The notes beneath the pieces are model-generated. The model saw only the letters and a list, made by a program, of their open reading frames with translations. It was not told where the DNA came from and searched no databases. From NCBI GenBank assembly GCA_028023455.1, contig JAQFVV010013070.1, positions 78,501 through 142,500 on the forward strand: DNA of 64,000 nucleotides. The letters are read 5' to 3'. Every line of letters starts with the position of its first letter. The stretch's first letter is position 1. This DNA comes from Epiperipatus broadwayi. Taxonomy: Eukaryota > Onychophora > Udeonychophora > Euonychophora > Peripatidae. Position numbers and translations under genes: made by a program. This document shows positions 29,285 to 41,480 of this stretch, piece by piece.

Positions 29285-30520
29285 CTGTAATGACAATCTC
29301 AAGCAAGATGGAGACTGTTTTCTATCTGCTTTTAACATCTTATGGTGGGATGTAATAATAAACATATGACCTATGTAGATAGAAACCACTCCCTAACTAG
29401 CGAGAGAATGGTGAAGTAAAAATTAATCTCTAGTCTAATAAATGTCTAATAAAATTATTAATATATATTTATTAAGTGATTTGTACCAATGTGTCAAGAA
29501 AGTAGCAAATTTGACGCATCAATTAAACTGTAGTCATTTGATATATATTTAAATTGCATGAAGATTGCAAAGTAGATAATGTTTCAGCATCCGTTTAATA
29601 AATCATGTATTTATGATTTTAACTTCAATTACAACAACGTTAAAATATTGCAAATTGAAGAAAATAGCAACAAAAAAAATAAAAGAAGCTATGCTAATAT
29701 ACACATACAAACATGACTTAATTAACAGGCAGGTAGTAGATGTCAAGATCACGGAATTGTGGTAAAAGTAGAGTTTCAAAATGTTAGTTGGCATAGACTA
29801 TGCGGATAGTCGAAAGCACTCTAAGTGGATAGTTTTTTTAAAAATATATCTGATTACTGCATTTATAAATAAATATTCAACTATATGTATATTGTTTTGA
29901 AGAAATACAGTCATCAAATTATAATATTATTTCTTATATTTATATGTTAAAGAATGATAATAATATGTATAAGAGATTGAAATCTGAGCCAACTCATGAG
30001 TGTTGGTTCAGCATGAAAGATGTATCATGGGAAACATAGATCACAAGTCTCTGGTCATATGTTTAAGATTACATTCCACCACAAGATGTTAAAAGCAAAT
30101 AGAAACCACTTCCTACTTTGTGTGATAATGATGAAATGAAAATTACACTTCAGATATATTATTCATTATTGTATAATTGCTAGTATAATGAATGACTAAA
30201 AAAAATTATTAATGCACTTCCCATTGTTGAAATTGTGAGGACAACACATTTGACCCATCAATTAAACTGTGTAATTTGGTTTTACATAAATACAGAATAA
30301 TGATAAAATTATGCATAATAGATTGTGGTCTGGCCAAAATGGTGGGTATTGGTTCAGCATGAAATGTGAACCAGGGGATCATAGATCTTTTGATCATAAT
30401 TTTGGTCATATTTTTATAATTACATTCCTCTACAAGTTATTAAAAGTGGATAAAAACAGTCCCTATCTTGAATGAGAGAGAGATAATGAAAATTACACTA
30501 CACAATATTATTCATTAGCA
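29285..30520. repeat. ~346-bp dispersed/tandem repeat, three partial copies
   Basis: Units at about 29955-30300 and 30301-30520 share TTGGTTCAGCATGAAA, GGTCATAT, TTACATTCC..CACAAG and TTAAAAG..ATA.AAA blocks at a spacing of about 346 bases. A third copy at 29310-29590 is rearranged: its left part (GCTTTTAACATCTTATGG) is inverted and its right part (GACGCATCAATTAAACTGT) is direct. No protein is encoded. The GGTTCAGCATGAAA block also occurs in the inverted pair at 36.4-36.7 kb. Confidence 0.7.
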
Positions 30521-30985
30521 CATATTTATGATTCATAGCAAGTCATAGTATTTGAAATTGTTTATAATTATGTTTTCAATTCATCAAATTAATTCAAAAT
30601 TATAGAATAGTAATTTAAATCTTTGAAAAAAATATAAAAACTAACTAAAGCTCTTTTAAAACAAATTAAAGATTCTTCTTATATATTTTACTATATAATG
30701 TATCTTTAAATTAAAATAATTCACAACAGTTTAGAATTATTATTTTACATATATAAATAATGTCACAATTTTATTATTTATATATAGATATCATTATTCC
30801 TACTTTGAAAAAGTTAATTAGCAAGCTGTGGAGATCAAGGTTCATGAAAGAAGTTCAGCTATGTCATTTTTGTTATTCAATATCTTACGAATTCTTGACC
30901 AATAAATCATTTGATTATCCTTATTATATATAATGATAGAAGCATGTAAGTCTATTATTACAATTTAATTAAATTTAATTTTTGT
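30521..30985. other. AT-rich DNA, no gene seen
   Basis: No coding or repeat signature beyond short A/T runs. Confidence 0.5.
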
Positions 30986-30999
30986 TATTTGATTGGCAT

Positions 31000-32600
31000 T
31001 CTATTAGTACTTATTCTGATTGAGAGATTTCTTGCTGACAATAGCACACTATGTTTAAAAGAAGATAAGGGAAATAGATTTGTCTTAAGTAACAAGGTCA
31101 AATTCATAATGGAGAAGATGAATGTACAAATAAATAAATTGAAATTCATTCTTCTCCTAAATTACAATATAAAATGAAGCAAAACAAATTATAAGTTACA
31201 TATTATGCAAATATTGCAATAATGATTTTACTAAAGGTCAATAATATAAAATCTACCAGTCAGCTGAAACACCTCCATGAATGTTTACCAATGTCAAATT
31301 ACATAAGTCAACATCCCACTTAGGCTGATTTTAGAATTTGGAGACATCTATTACTATAGAAGCATTAAAATGATCAACAAATAGCTCACAGACCAATTAG
31401 GTTATGGTTTGACCTCATAAATATAATCAAAAACACAAACTTAAAAGTACAAAATAAAATGACATCTCTAGATATAATTAAGTTACATAGCACACCGAAG
31501 AAAAACAGTCTATAATAAAATCAGAATTTGTTAAATTCAATTATTTATTAACACAAATTAATTTTATAATACACTATTTTATTTGGCTAGACAACAATAT
31601 CACCGTTCTATTTGATGAACAATAGTATAACAGGACTGACAGATGGTCAATGGGATTACCCATAAGTGGGGTTATCTTGAGTATTTATCTTATAACATTG
31701 AAAATGAGGTCCTCTCTAAATACATTGAAAGTATTCCTAATTTAACATGCATACAATGTATAGATGAGATGTTTATATGCTGTCCAGAGTTCCTAATAAA
31801 TAAAATTAAAACAGACCTTGAGGCTAAATTCAAATTATTTTACATAATTAAATGGAAAAATCAGCAAATGAATGTAAATCCTTAGATATCAGATCCAGAG
31901 TGAGAATTCATTATTAAATAACAAAACTCATATTAAACCTATACAAATAAGAGGTGATAAGCACTCCAAATCGATCTCTCCAAATTCTCACAAATACCCT
32001 GGATTACCATGGTTTTTACAGAAACAATTACTTATGCAATTATGAAGCCACTCAAAAATCAAACAATGAGAAATGCTTAAATGGATTAAATATGCTGATC
32101 TTTCAAGAAAAGTCAAACAATTTTACATTAAAATAAGAGCAAACCTGCTAAATATGACACACTGTAGATACTGCTGCCATACATCTAATGACTTGCCTAA
32201 AATCAAAATAAAGTTTGCTCACAAACACATCAAGTAAGCTATCATATTCCTTCCACAACAAATATGATGATAAATAATTCTAAGGACAGATTGCAAAATG
32301 ATCAAAATCTACACATTATGTATAAAATTGCATGTCCCAAGCAGGATACAGTGGTACTTATTACAGTGAATCATGTGCATGCCTCTCTACAAGATTTCAC
32401 AACACAGATACTTTTACAAAGGAGTCGAATCATGGACATATTCTATCTTTTTCAAGCACCAAAATGCAATGGACCACACATTTCAGCCCATATCTCTCAA
32501 TATCACATGCATTGATCAAAATGACTCTTAGTGAAAAATTAAAGTGTGGCTATAATCAAAAACCCCAATGCTCCATATAAAAAGAAATCTTGCTTTCCAC
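31000..32600 (+). pseudogene. Decayed PLE, reverse transcriptase to endonuclease
   Basis: The stretch at 31643-31885 reads LTCIQCIDEMFICCPEFL, which aligns with PLE motif C (W-RYVDD-F), with the second Asp replaced. Further right, 32264-32515 reads HIMYKIACP, matching the VYKI-C start of the PLE GIY-YIG domain, followed by a GHILSFSSTK-like segment in another frame. Many stops and frame changes separate these pieces. The order (RT core, linker, GIY-YIG) agrees with a PLE on the plus strand, but sequence similarity is weak. Confidence 0.55.
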
Positions 32601-33211
32601 TGTCTAAAAAATACACATTTTGATTTACATACTTCTAAATATGTTTACAATCTATATATGGATACCCCCCCAATTATGCATATAATAATATGTTTCACCC
32701 TTGAAAGCATTAAGCATCATTAATTATGTACTAATTTTAATAGCTTCTTAAGATAGTGTTTAAGTACAAATGTTTATAAATTAATATCATTTATGTTTTT
32801 TATTACTTTTACAATGCTTTTTTACAACCTATTAGACAGTTTTGATTGCACCAGCAATATCTTCAAAATTTTTACTTATATCTCCAAATCTTAAATTATA
32901 GCAGTACAAGAAAGGTTTGTTGCATTTAAAAATAAAATAAGAAATGAAATGAAAAATGTATTTATACATCTTGGGATAGGATAATGGAAAAATGATTTTA
33001 TATATACCATCCTATCCAATATCTTTGATTGTCAGACAACATCAAATAAAATAATAAAGATGTATTTAATCTCTTGAATACAACTTTTATCTCACAAATA
33101 TGCAGTGACAATCATTCTTTAATAACAACAAAAGATAATTCTAAAAAAAAATAATTACTTTATTATTTTACAATAATAAATATATGATAAAAACGAATAA
33201 TAAATAAATAA

Positions 33212-33215
<4 letters not shown>

Positions 33216-33247
<32 letters not shown>

Positions 33248-33251
33248 TAAG

Positions 33252-33291
<40 letters not shown>

Positions 33292-33300
33292 CTTAATAAA
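33216..33300. repeat. (TA)n with a palindromic arm pair
   Basis: After an AAAT/TA repeat, arms 33243-33258 (TTTATTAAGTGTTTTA) and 33285-33300 are perfect 16-base complements around a (TA)n core, making one 58-base palindrome. Confidence 0.93.
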
Positions 33301-36202
33301 CGTAATATTTGTTTTCTAAATCTAATTAAAACTTGTGATATTGAAGTGTTCTAACAATAAATAGGAATAGATTGCTTATTATTTCAGAATAAATCTCAAT
33401 TTAAATACTGGGAGATAGTAACTATAATTATAATAAAATATACATGTTATTGCCATCCTTTATATCACTAAATAATTAATTATTAACTAATCTCCCATAA
33501 ATTTTTTCACTCTTTTAGAAGAAGAAGGACATTGCTTAACATACCTAAATGATATGTAAGATGTAGAGCTTAAGTATTATATTTCCAGATCCTCTTCTGC
33601 ACTCATTTGAAGGTTCAATCATTAGGAGTGTGACTTTTATTAAGAAAAAAATATCTTGATTATTTGGATGTTACATTGCATATTATATAGCATTTTTAAA
33701 GTTCATATAAATATATAAGAGCAATATATAAAATATTCCTTACAGAGTTACTCTTGTAATAAAGATAGTTAACTCCATTTAAGTTGAGTTTGAATATTAA
33801 CAACTCATAAAGCCTATAATAATTGCAGTCTAGCAATGTTTATATAAGTTTGAAAAGTTGCTTGCATTTATACAAGCCAATCATATGATAAATCACTCAA
33901 TTCTATTTATTGTCATCAATAATAACCTTAAATAAAAAATGTTACCTGTACATCCATATAATAATATCTGAAGAACTGTTACATTCTTTATTACATTAAC
34001 AATAACAAAATTAACTTAAGTAGAAAACAAGCAATTATGATCAAGTTCACTAAATAATCCACCAGTTTATATTATAATTGCTATAATTATTTTAAATATG
34101 TCCCAATTAAATATTAATAAGTGATAATACTCCAATGTTTTTAGAAATTTACAAATCCATTTAAATAACAGCATTCAAGATAATATAAAGCACAATTATT
34201 TTTTTTCTTTTAGTGTAATTCTTTCAGGAACATAATATAAATAATAATAAATTGCATTTGACACACATTAATCCTATGTAAATTATAATTAATATGTTAA
34301 TCCATTTTAAGGTTTATTCTAAATTTAACATTTATTATATTTAATATTTGGATTGATAATGCATATCCATTAGGTGCATTTAAAGATTTCACATTCATAA
34401 TCCAATATAAATAATATAAATAATAATAAATAATAACACAATGTAAATAATAAATTCCATTTGACACATTATTATATTCAATATTTTCATTGATAATGCA
34501 TAATCCATTAGTGGTATTTAAATAATTGACATTAATAATCTATTACCCATTTTATTAAACAATGAAAACAAATTTTTATATGTTATATGAAGCAATTTAA
34601 TCCATTTGAAAATGTATTATACTTTTATCCAAAAGATCCTAGCATTCACAACTTTTTTCATTTGTAGTGAATTATTAATCCATTTATTTATAGATCTTTA
34701 ATCTATATTGCTAAATAGTTCTGATCATATTTATGATCAAACACATAGTTTATCATTTATAAATAAAGTGATTTCCATTAATTTTGAATTTAAGTTAAGC
34801 ATTTGTCTTTCTGAAAAAGTTTATTGTGGTATATTTGAGTTGAAAAACTATTATTTAAAGTTTTTCCATTCATAACTAAAGACAAGTTAAATTCACAATA
34901 TTGAGTAATATGTACATTTTGAAGTGAGGAGGCCAGCCATTTAACAATATTTTGATAATAAATATCAGCAATTGATCTGAATCTGATAACTATAATTTTC
35001 CAAATATATCAGCTATTTACTATTACTTTTAATTGAGGAAATTCAGCAATTCAATTGGATATTGTTAACAGCATTCCATAAAATCAATTTATACATTTTC
35101 CATGAACAGTTGATTGCAACAAATGAGATTTATTAATATAATAATTAATTAATTAATGACAATGTATGGTTTACTTGTTGTTGTTCACCATTTACCTTGT
35201 ATAATGAGATGATGTCAATTGGCTCAGCAATAAAGTAAAAATATCTAGACTGGATTAGCCTAGACAATTATGTTGTTGAATGCAAACAAGATGGCTATTT
35301 GAAGTTTTTAACTTCCTTAAGTTTTGATGGCAATCAAATTTTTTTAAAGACTCTGTTTTTTTTAAAATTAAACTTTTATACCTGTTGTTCAGCAGATGTC
35401 TGGATTATGATAGATTCCCCGTTATGCCTTGGGGTTTCATAGCTTTTTTCAGAAAAATTTGGATGAGTTGATATGATTTTTGAATCAATATAGTAAATCT
35501 TTATAAACACTGTTTGAAAATGATAAGAAAGATAATAATAATTTCAAGTTTTTTCAAGGGCTGGGTTTAAATATAATATTGCAATTGTTTATTTAAAGGA
35601 AATAAATTATAAACTTTAATAGTTTCAGATATTTATTTTAATTAATTTTAAATTGACCTTTTAATAAATATTATTAAACATATTTTAGTAGACCATATCA
35701 ATTTTATTAAATCTAAATTTAAACATATAAGCTTCCACGCTTGCACAAAAAAGCTAAACTGTCTGTTCTACAATGTAATCTATAATATAACTGCTTTAAT
35801 TTAAAAGATATTAGTGTTGTAATGTCAGGTTTATAATTGTATTCTATATTTATAGATTAAATTATTTGTATAGTGTGTGAGAGCACATCTATTTGTTTAC
35901 AAAATCTGATAGCTTTGTTCCTTAATAAGAATAAGGACAAAAATATAAAAGTAAATATTTTTTAATAAGCATTGATCATAAAATCTTCTTTGGAAGTTAT
36001 TTTTAAATACTTTATAAATTTACATTTTTTCTTAAGCATTAACATGAGAGTCTTTTGCACGTGATATATATATATTATAATATATACTATTCAACCAATG
36101 ACAGTGATGAATATATTTGCTTAACTATATAAAAAAATAGAGCCAATAAATGTTTTACAGGTTTTAGTTATATAATTGTAATGATATCTGTAAAGTTACG
36201 TA
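33301..36202. other. Unassigned AT-rich region
   Basis: No gene is visible. 34225-34545 contains two diverged direct copies sharing AATAATAAATT.CATTTGACAC and TTGATAATGCATA.TCCATTAG. At 35417-35435, CCCC and GGGG blocks (minus strand CCCC-AAGGCATAAC-GGGG) form a strong hairpin in an otherwise AT-rich stretch. Confidence 0.35.
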
Positions 36203-36238
36203 CCCACACACACACAAACACACACACGTATATATATA
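36203..36238. repeat. (CA)n then short (TA)n
   Basis: About 12 CA units with one AA break, followed by ten bases of TA. Confidence 0.9.
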
Positions 36239-36279
36239 ATATTTGAAATACAAGAATATTTTACATGCCTTGAATCTAA

Positions 36280-36759
36280 TTGTAACATATGGATTTGAAC
36301 ACAGATTTTCAAGCTCTCTTCCACCATCCACTCTATTTCATATACCAATACCTATGACCACACACATGAAAAAGATAATAATTTTCAATATATGTATTTC
36401 ATGCTGAACCAGCACTCATTACGTGCTCCAGATCATCATCTTCTGCACACATACACATATATAATCAGTGCTCATTTTATATTAAAATAAAAAAAATTAA
36501 CATTTTAATTGACAGGCTTGAATCTATTTCATTCTCCAAAATTAAAGCATGTCCATTAAAAAATAAAAATTTATCTTAACAGAAATTTAGCACTGATTAT
36601 ATATGTGTGAACAATGATGATCTGCGCCAAGTGATAGGTGCTTGTTTAGCACAAAATATGTATATTGAAAATCATTTATCTTTTTGACATGTATGTTGTC
36701 CTGTGTATTGAGGAGATATGATGGATGGCTGATGGTGTTTGGAAGTCTGTGTCCAAATC

Positions 36760-36762
<3 letters not shown>
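36280..36762. repeat. Inverted repeat pair, ~190-bp arms
   Basis: The left arm (about 36280-36475, read on the minus strand) and right arm (about 36590-36762, plus strand) share, in order, AGCACTGATTATATATGTGT, a GATGATCTG block, a short hairpin, ATATATTGAAAAT and a B-box-like end (GTGTTCAAATCC or GTGTCCAAATCC). About 115 bases separate the arms. The right arm ends at (TA)n and the left arm lies close to (CA)n/(TA)n. The arms are clearly diverged. It may be a non-autonomous retroelement with an inverted copy. Confidence 0.7.

Positions 36763-36831
<69 letters not shown>
36763..36831. repeat. (TA)n microsatellite
   Basis: About 34 pure TA units between the inverted pair and the hammerhead array. 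Confidence 0.98.
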
Positions 36832-36835
<4 letters not shown>

Positions 36836-36929
36836 GTAAACTCACATATAGTAGTGCCACCCTGTGACAACCAGATTAATCAATAGATGCTAGAAGGCTT
36901 GTGCATAAAATCCCCATCTAGTGCCTACT

Positions 36930-36990
36930 CATCCAACATTCCCAGACTAGTTTCTGGGCCGTGGTCTTCATCAGTGAGGAGCCTTGGATC
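36930..36990 (-). ncRNA. Type I hammerhead ribozyme-like motif, unit 1
   Basis: On the minus strand: outer stem I ATCCAA with TTGGAT, inner stem I CTCA with TGGG (one G-U), core CTGATGA (36968-36974), stem II region, GAAA (36951-36954), stem III ACTAGT and C at the cleavage site. The core is fully canonical. Stem II in this unit is weak (GAC against CCC), while the consensus of the four units would give GGC-CACGA-GCC. The very short stem III is typical of PLE and retrozyme hammerheads, which often act as dimers. Confidence 0.7.
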
Positions 36991-37384
36991 CAAAATCACT
37001 GCACCTAGATCGTAGGATCTAATGCAATCCTCCTGCCACCATATTTTATCTATACTTAACTACACAACTATGAGAATGAAATTGAAAACACAATAATACT
37101 TTCAATCTAACCTCTATAACTTGTATAGTCATATGGGTCTGAACTCAGTCCAGCACCCATACATTTTGATGTCTTTGGCTCTTTAACAACCATAGCCATT
37201 ACTATCCTATTAGAAGAGATTGGTGTTAAACCACTAAACATCACATGATCAACATCTCTTATGCTAGCACATAACTGTTATTAAACATGCATAACTCTCC
37301 ATAGAGTAATGCCACCCTGTGCCAAACAGAGTAATCATTGGATGCCAGAAGGCTTGTTAATGAAATCCCCATCTAGTGCCTACT

Positions 37385-37448
37385 CATCCATTATCTGCAC
37401 ACTAGTTTCTGGATTGTGTCCTTTGTCAGTGAGAAGCCATGAATCTGA
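37385..37448 (-). ncRNA. Hammerhead-like motif, unit 2, damaged core
   Basis: The core reads CTGACAA, so G8 is lost while C3 stays; cleavage is unlikely. Stem II is GGA-CACAA-TCC and GAAA is intact. Outer stem I has changed on both strands: ATTCAT pairs with ATGGAT, including an A-T to T-A swap relative to unit 1, which supports this helix. Confidence 0.6.
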
Positions 37449-37837
37449 GAGCACTTCACATAGATATTAGGATCTAATGCAACCCTCCAGATGCCACCTT
37501 TTATCTCTACATAACTATGAAACTATAAGAATAAAATTGAAACACAATAATATTTTCAATCTAAGCTCAATAGCTTATATAGTCATATGGTCTGAACTCA
37601 GTTCAGCACCATACACTTTAGGGTCTTTAGTTCTTTAATAACCATTTCCACCACTATCCTATTAGGCAGGATTGGTGTTAAACCATGGAACATGATATGA
37701 TCACCATCTCTTATGCTAGCATATAACTGTTATTAAACAGGCAAACACTCCATACAGTAGTGCCACCCTGTGCCAACCAGAGTAATCAATGGATGCCAGA
37801 AGGCTTGTGCATAAAATCCCCAACTAGTTCCTACTTG

Positions 37838-37896
37838 TACAGCATCCCCATACTACTTTCTGACTCATGGCCTTCATCAGTGAAGATCCTTGAATC
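37838..37896 (-). ncRNA. Hammerhead-like motif, unit 3
   Basis: Core CTGATGA (37874-37880) and GAAA (37857-37860) are intact; stem II is GGC-CATGA-GTC with one G-U pair; the residue before the cleavage site is A, which is allowed. Outer stem I has lost pairing. Confidence 0.65.
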
Positions 37897-38234
37897 TGAC
37901 AGGACTGCTTCTAAATCTACTGTAAGAAAAGTTTTGCCTGTTTAATAACAGTTATGTGCTAGCATAAGAGATAGTGATCTTGTAATGTTTAGTGGTTTAA
38001 CATCAATCCTGCCTAATAGGATAGTAGTGGCTATGGTTGTTAAAAAGTCAAAGATATCAAAATGTATGGATACTGAAGTGAGTTCAAACCTATATGGCTA
38101 TATAAGCTATTGAGCTTATATTAAAAAAATATTTTTGTGTTTTCAATTTTATTCTCATAGTTTTGTAGTTAAGTAGAGATAAAAGGTGGCTGCTGGAGGG
38201 TTGCATTAGATTCTAAAATCTAGGTGCAATGCTC

Positions 38235-38301
38235 TCAGATCCAAGGCTCGTCACTGATGAACGCCAGAAGCCACAAATTAGTCTGGGGATTTTGGATGAG
38301 T
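38235..38301 (+). ncRNA. Hammerhead-like motif, unit 4 (inverted)
   Basis: Core CTGATGA at 38254-38260; GAAA is changed to CAAA (38274-38277), which should block activity. Outer stem I ATCCAA with TTGGAT is perfect, and the cleavage-site context TTAGTC is kept. Confidence 0.65.
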
Positions 38302-38397
38302 AGGCAGTAGATGGGAATTTTATGCATAAGCCTTCTGGCATCCATTGATTACTCCTGTATGGAGAGTTTTGCCTGTTTAATAACAGTTATGTGCTAG

Positions 38398-39216
38398 TAA
38401 TGATTATGTGATAAATATAAATTATAATTAGTTTTATTTTAAAAAAGAAAATTCATATCACATGTATTTATAATTAACATTTATTAAAAATTTTATAGAA
38501 GAAATTTTTTTATCAGTGTATTCTAAAACGTTCTGGTTCATGCTGAGATTTTCTTCACAGACATGTACGTGCATTTATTTATTTTTATTATTTTTCTTTC
38601 CAGAGCAAAGCTAAAATTTCTTTTGTGGCTTACACTCTTGTTTAATGCAAAATTACTGCATAAGAACTTGCTGGTGCATTATCATATTTTATCAATTACT
38701 TAATGGATTGGAATTTCTTTAGAATAGCATTTTAATTTGACAAATATTTTATTTGTGGTAGATTTCAGGCAATTAGTGGCATTCATACTCTTTAGCTACT
38801 AAACATAATCTCCACATTCAAAGATAGTAGTAAAATGTGAAGCTAAGAGCTCCCACAGCTAAAAATTAAGGGCAAGAAAAGTTTCTAAAAAAGCTAACAC
38901 TTATATATAGTCTGAATGACCTTTGTTTTTCATAACCTTAATATCTTCTTTGTTTTTTATAGCTTAGACATCTTAATTATATTTAATTGAAATAAAATAT
39001 TTAATATACATCTAATTATATATTTAATCACACTTTTATTTGTATTAAGAACTACATTAGATCTATCAACTTTTGGTGTTTTTTCAAGATAAATAATTTT
39101 TATCTCTTTAATTTTCTTATTTTTACTTTAATTGCAACAAAAATGTTGATGTTTAAATCAACCTCTCTTTTAAGAATCATTTTTTCTTTAGTTTCTAAAA
39201 TAACTTTATTAGGTGT
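38398..39216. other. AT-rich DNA, no gene seen
   Basis: No gene is visible. At about 38533 the plus strand reads CTGGTTCATGCTGAG, resembling in part the GGTTCAGCATGAAA block of the 30-kb and 36-kb repeats. Confidence 0.45.
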
Positions 39217-41480
39217 TACTAATTAACAATTGCATTTGTGTTTTAAAAAAGAGAAAAGGAATCATAGGAAAGGTTGTATGTCTTACATTGGACAATTTAA
39301 TAAGAGTCCATCTTGAAATCTGGAACAGCTTTCATGTCTCTTCATGTAAGAATTTTGCTGGAGAGAGATCTATCTTCTTAATTTCATTGACTAGCTGGAT
39401 GAAGAGAGTATCTGCATCTGGCTGAGGGAGCAGAAACTGTTTCTTGCATCTACCTAACAATATAGAGTAGGTTAAGAAAATTGACAATCTGATGGTTGGG
39501 ATGTCTCTACTAAGTATGCAGTTTTTAAGATATATTATTAATTTTATAAAAGTCAATAAATGACTTAATTTTTCCAAGTATGGTGCAGGAAAGGATAATG
39601 TGGTCATATGTCTCTTCATGTCTGAGACAATTAGGACACATGGGGTTTATGTTATTAATCTGTCTTTACACCAATTGGTAGGCATAGTCTCTAACTTTTT
39701 GAGAAGAAAATTGAGAAATTTTGCTCAAGGGCCCAAAATTTAAATAATATGATGATCTTGTGTTGGAGATACTGAGCATTGGTTTTATAATGTTTGATTT
39801 GGGATTGATTATATAGTGAGCATCCAATAGAGTGATCTTGTTTTTAAAGAAAGCTTAAAAGATATTATTATGTAGGTTTTTATTTAGTAATTAGTCAAGC
39901 CAGCATATATTCCCAGTTGGAGATCTATCTGTTGATGTATTGTCTAAGATCTGTGGGTATCCATAATTTTGGATTAGATTATAGACCAGTGAGTGATATT
40001 TCTGGTAGTAAATCAACAGGATTGAATGAAACAACATCCCATTTGACTTTCTGTGGCATTGCATTTTTGAGATTGAATGAAACAACATCCCATTTGACTT
40101 TCTGTGGCATTGCATTTTTGAGATGCTAATATTAAGCCATATAACCCTTTCAGAACTGCTTCACATATAGCCATTAATTTTTCTTATAAATGATTTAGTA
40201 ATGGTCACAACAGGAAGGTAGTATGAAATTTTTTTTGGACATAAAGTTTCATGTTGAGAAAGGAAATCTTACTCTGAAGAGATAGGTATACTGTGGAGAG
40301 AGTCTTGGTGATTTGGTTGGTAGATTGAATTATTGATTTCTGTAATTCCTTAGACATTGCTGTCTGAGATTTGTGAATAAAAAATCCCAATAACTTTTGA
40401 GAATCAGCTAGATAGTTGGATGTGATTTTTTGTCCAAAACAAATCTTACATATTGAAGATTTGTTTGGGTTGATTTTAAGTTGTGATGCTTTTGTAAACA
40501 TTCTGATTATTGGAAAAAGGCTACTGAGGTACTTTTTGGATGGTAGGATGACCAGTATGTTGTCCACATATGCTATTGATCTAACAGATTTTTTTCCGGC
40601 AAGAAATATAACTCCAGGGAACATGTTGTCAATATCTTTCAATAGAAGGTTAATGTAACATATGAATAGAAGGGCACTGAGATGAGAACCCTGGGGAAGG
40701 GGTAGGTTGAGAGTAAAGCTATTGGTGTAGGTCCCATTAAGAGATATAAGTATCTCTCCATTATATAGAGGGTTGTCTGATATCTGGATTTTTTCTGTTG
40801 TAATATGGAGGTCTTTTAATATATTGAGATGGGTGTGGATTTTAACTGTGTCAAATGCTTCAGATATATCTAATTGAACAGATATTGGCTTGGAGAGTCT
40901 TTTGGATCTAATGTGATTAAATAGGATCTTAACTTCTCCAATTGCTCTAAGAGCTGTATAGCCTTTTTTGGCATATTATGAATGAGCTATCTGAACCAGA
41001 ATTTTCCCTTGGATTTTCTCTTTGATAACACCTTCTATTATTTTAATCATTATTGAAGACATAGAGTTCGGTGTAATATTTTTGATGTCACTTGAATCTC
41101 AGTTCTTTTTGATAAATGGCACTAAGGCAGTAGAATAAAGATTTCAGATATCTCTTTTCTTTCTAGATGATTGATCATGTTCATAATGATGGGAAATTGT
41201 GAAATAACTTAGGTGGCTAAGCAAGAATTTATGTAAAGCATTCATATCTGGATGAACACTATCAGGAAGAGATGCTAGTCTATCTTTGATGTTAGCTTCT
41301 GTGATACAATGTCTTTCTGTGTTGCATGGTTTCTCCCATTTTTGGTGATCAACTGGTAGTTTTTTTTGTAATAGATCTTATAATGCACTTTAATTAGCTC
41401 AGTCATATGTTGCCCAGAAACCTTGATGACATCAATGTCGAGCACAGTTGGGGTCTCCTGCTTTTTCTTTAATTCGCTTT
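39217..41480 (-). pseudogene. LINE ORF2, 5'-truncated, related to the 6.6-12.4 kb element
   Basis: Read on the minus strand, the reverse transcriptase thumb region is open at 40642-40205 (145 residues) with IAYVDNILVILPSKK, which aligns with the TYMDDVIVLLPSKK segment of the first LINE; the second catalytic Asp is now Asn. Upstream (40700-41480) the frame is broken but keeps RT fingers and palm pieces. Downstream, CPNCLRHEETYDHIILSC (about 39595-39650) matches the C-terminal Cys/His motif of the first LINE, followed by a 95-residue tail. The shared PSKK motif and tail show that the two are members of related families. No endonuclease region is visible, so the copy is 5'-truncated. Confidence 0.8.
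40021..40122. repeat. Perfect 51-bp tandem duplication within the LINE
   Basis: 40021-40071 is repeated without a visible change at 40072-40122. Fifty-one bases is 17 codons, so the minus-strand LINE frame gains the peptide block MQCHRKSNGMLFHSISK twice. The perfect identity indicates a recent event in an already dead element. Confidence 0.93.

Larger units (their letters stand above)
36838..38397 (-). mobile_element. Retrozyme-like tandem array with hammerhead cores
   Basis: Three head-to-tail units share the landmark GCCACCCTGTG at 36856, 37311 and 37762, giving periods of 455 and 451 bases; the third unit is cut at about 37931. A unit in the opposite orientation follows (37932-38366), with the start of another (GTTTTGCCTGTTTAATAACA at 37931 and again at 38367, period about 437). 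No unit encodes a protein. Each has one hammerhead-like core at the same place, on the minus strand in units 1-3 and on the plus strand in unit 4. Tandem non-coding monomers of a few hundred bases with type I hammerheads define metazoan retrozymes. A (TA)n tract bounds the left end. Confidence 0.75.

Noticed and set aside
36838-38397. CRISPR-like direct repeats
   Set aside because: The repeated units are ~450 bp with no short repeat/spacer pattern, and the surroundings are animal retroelements.
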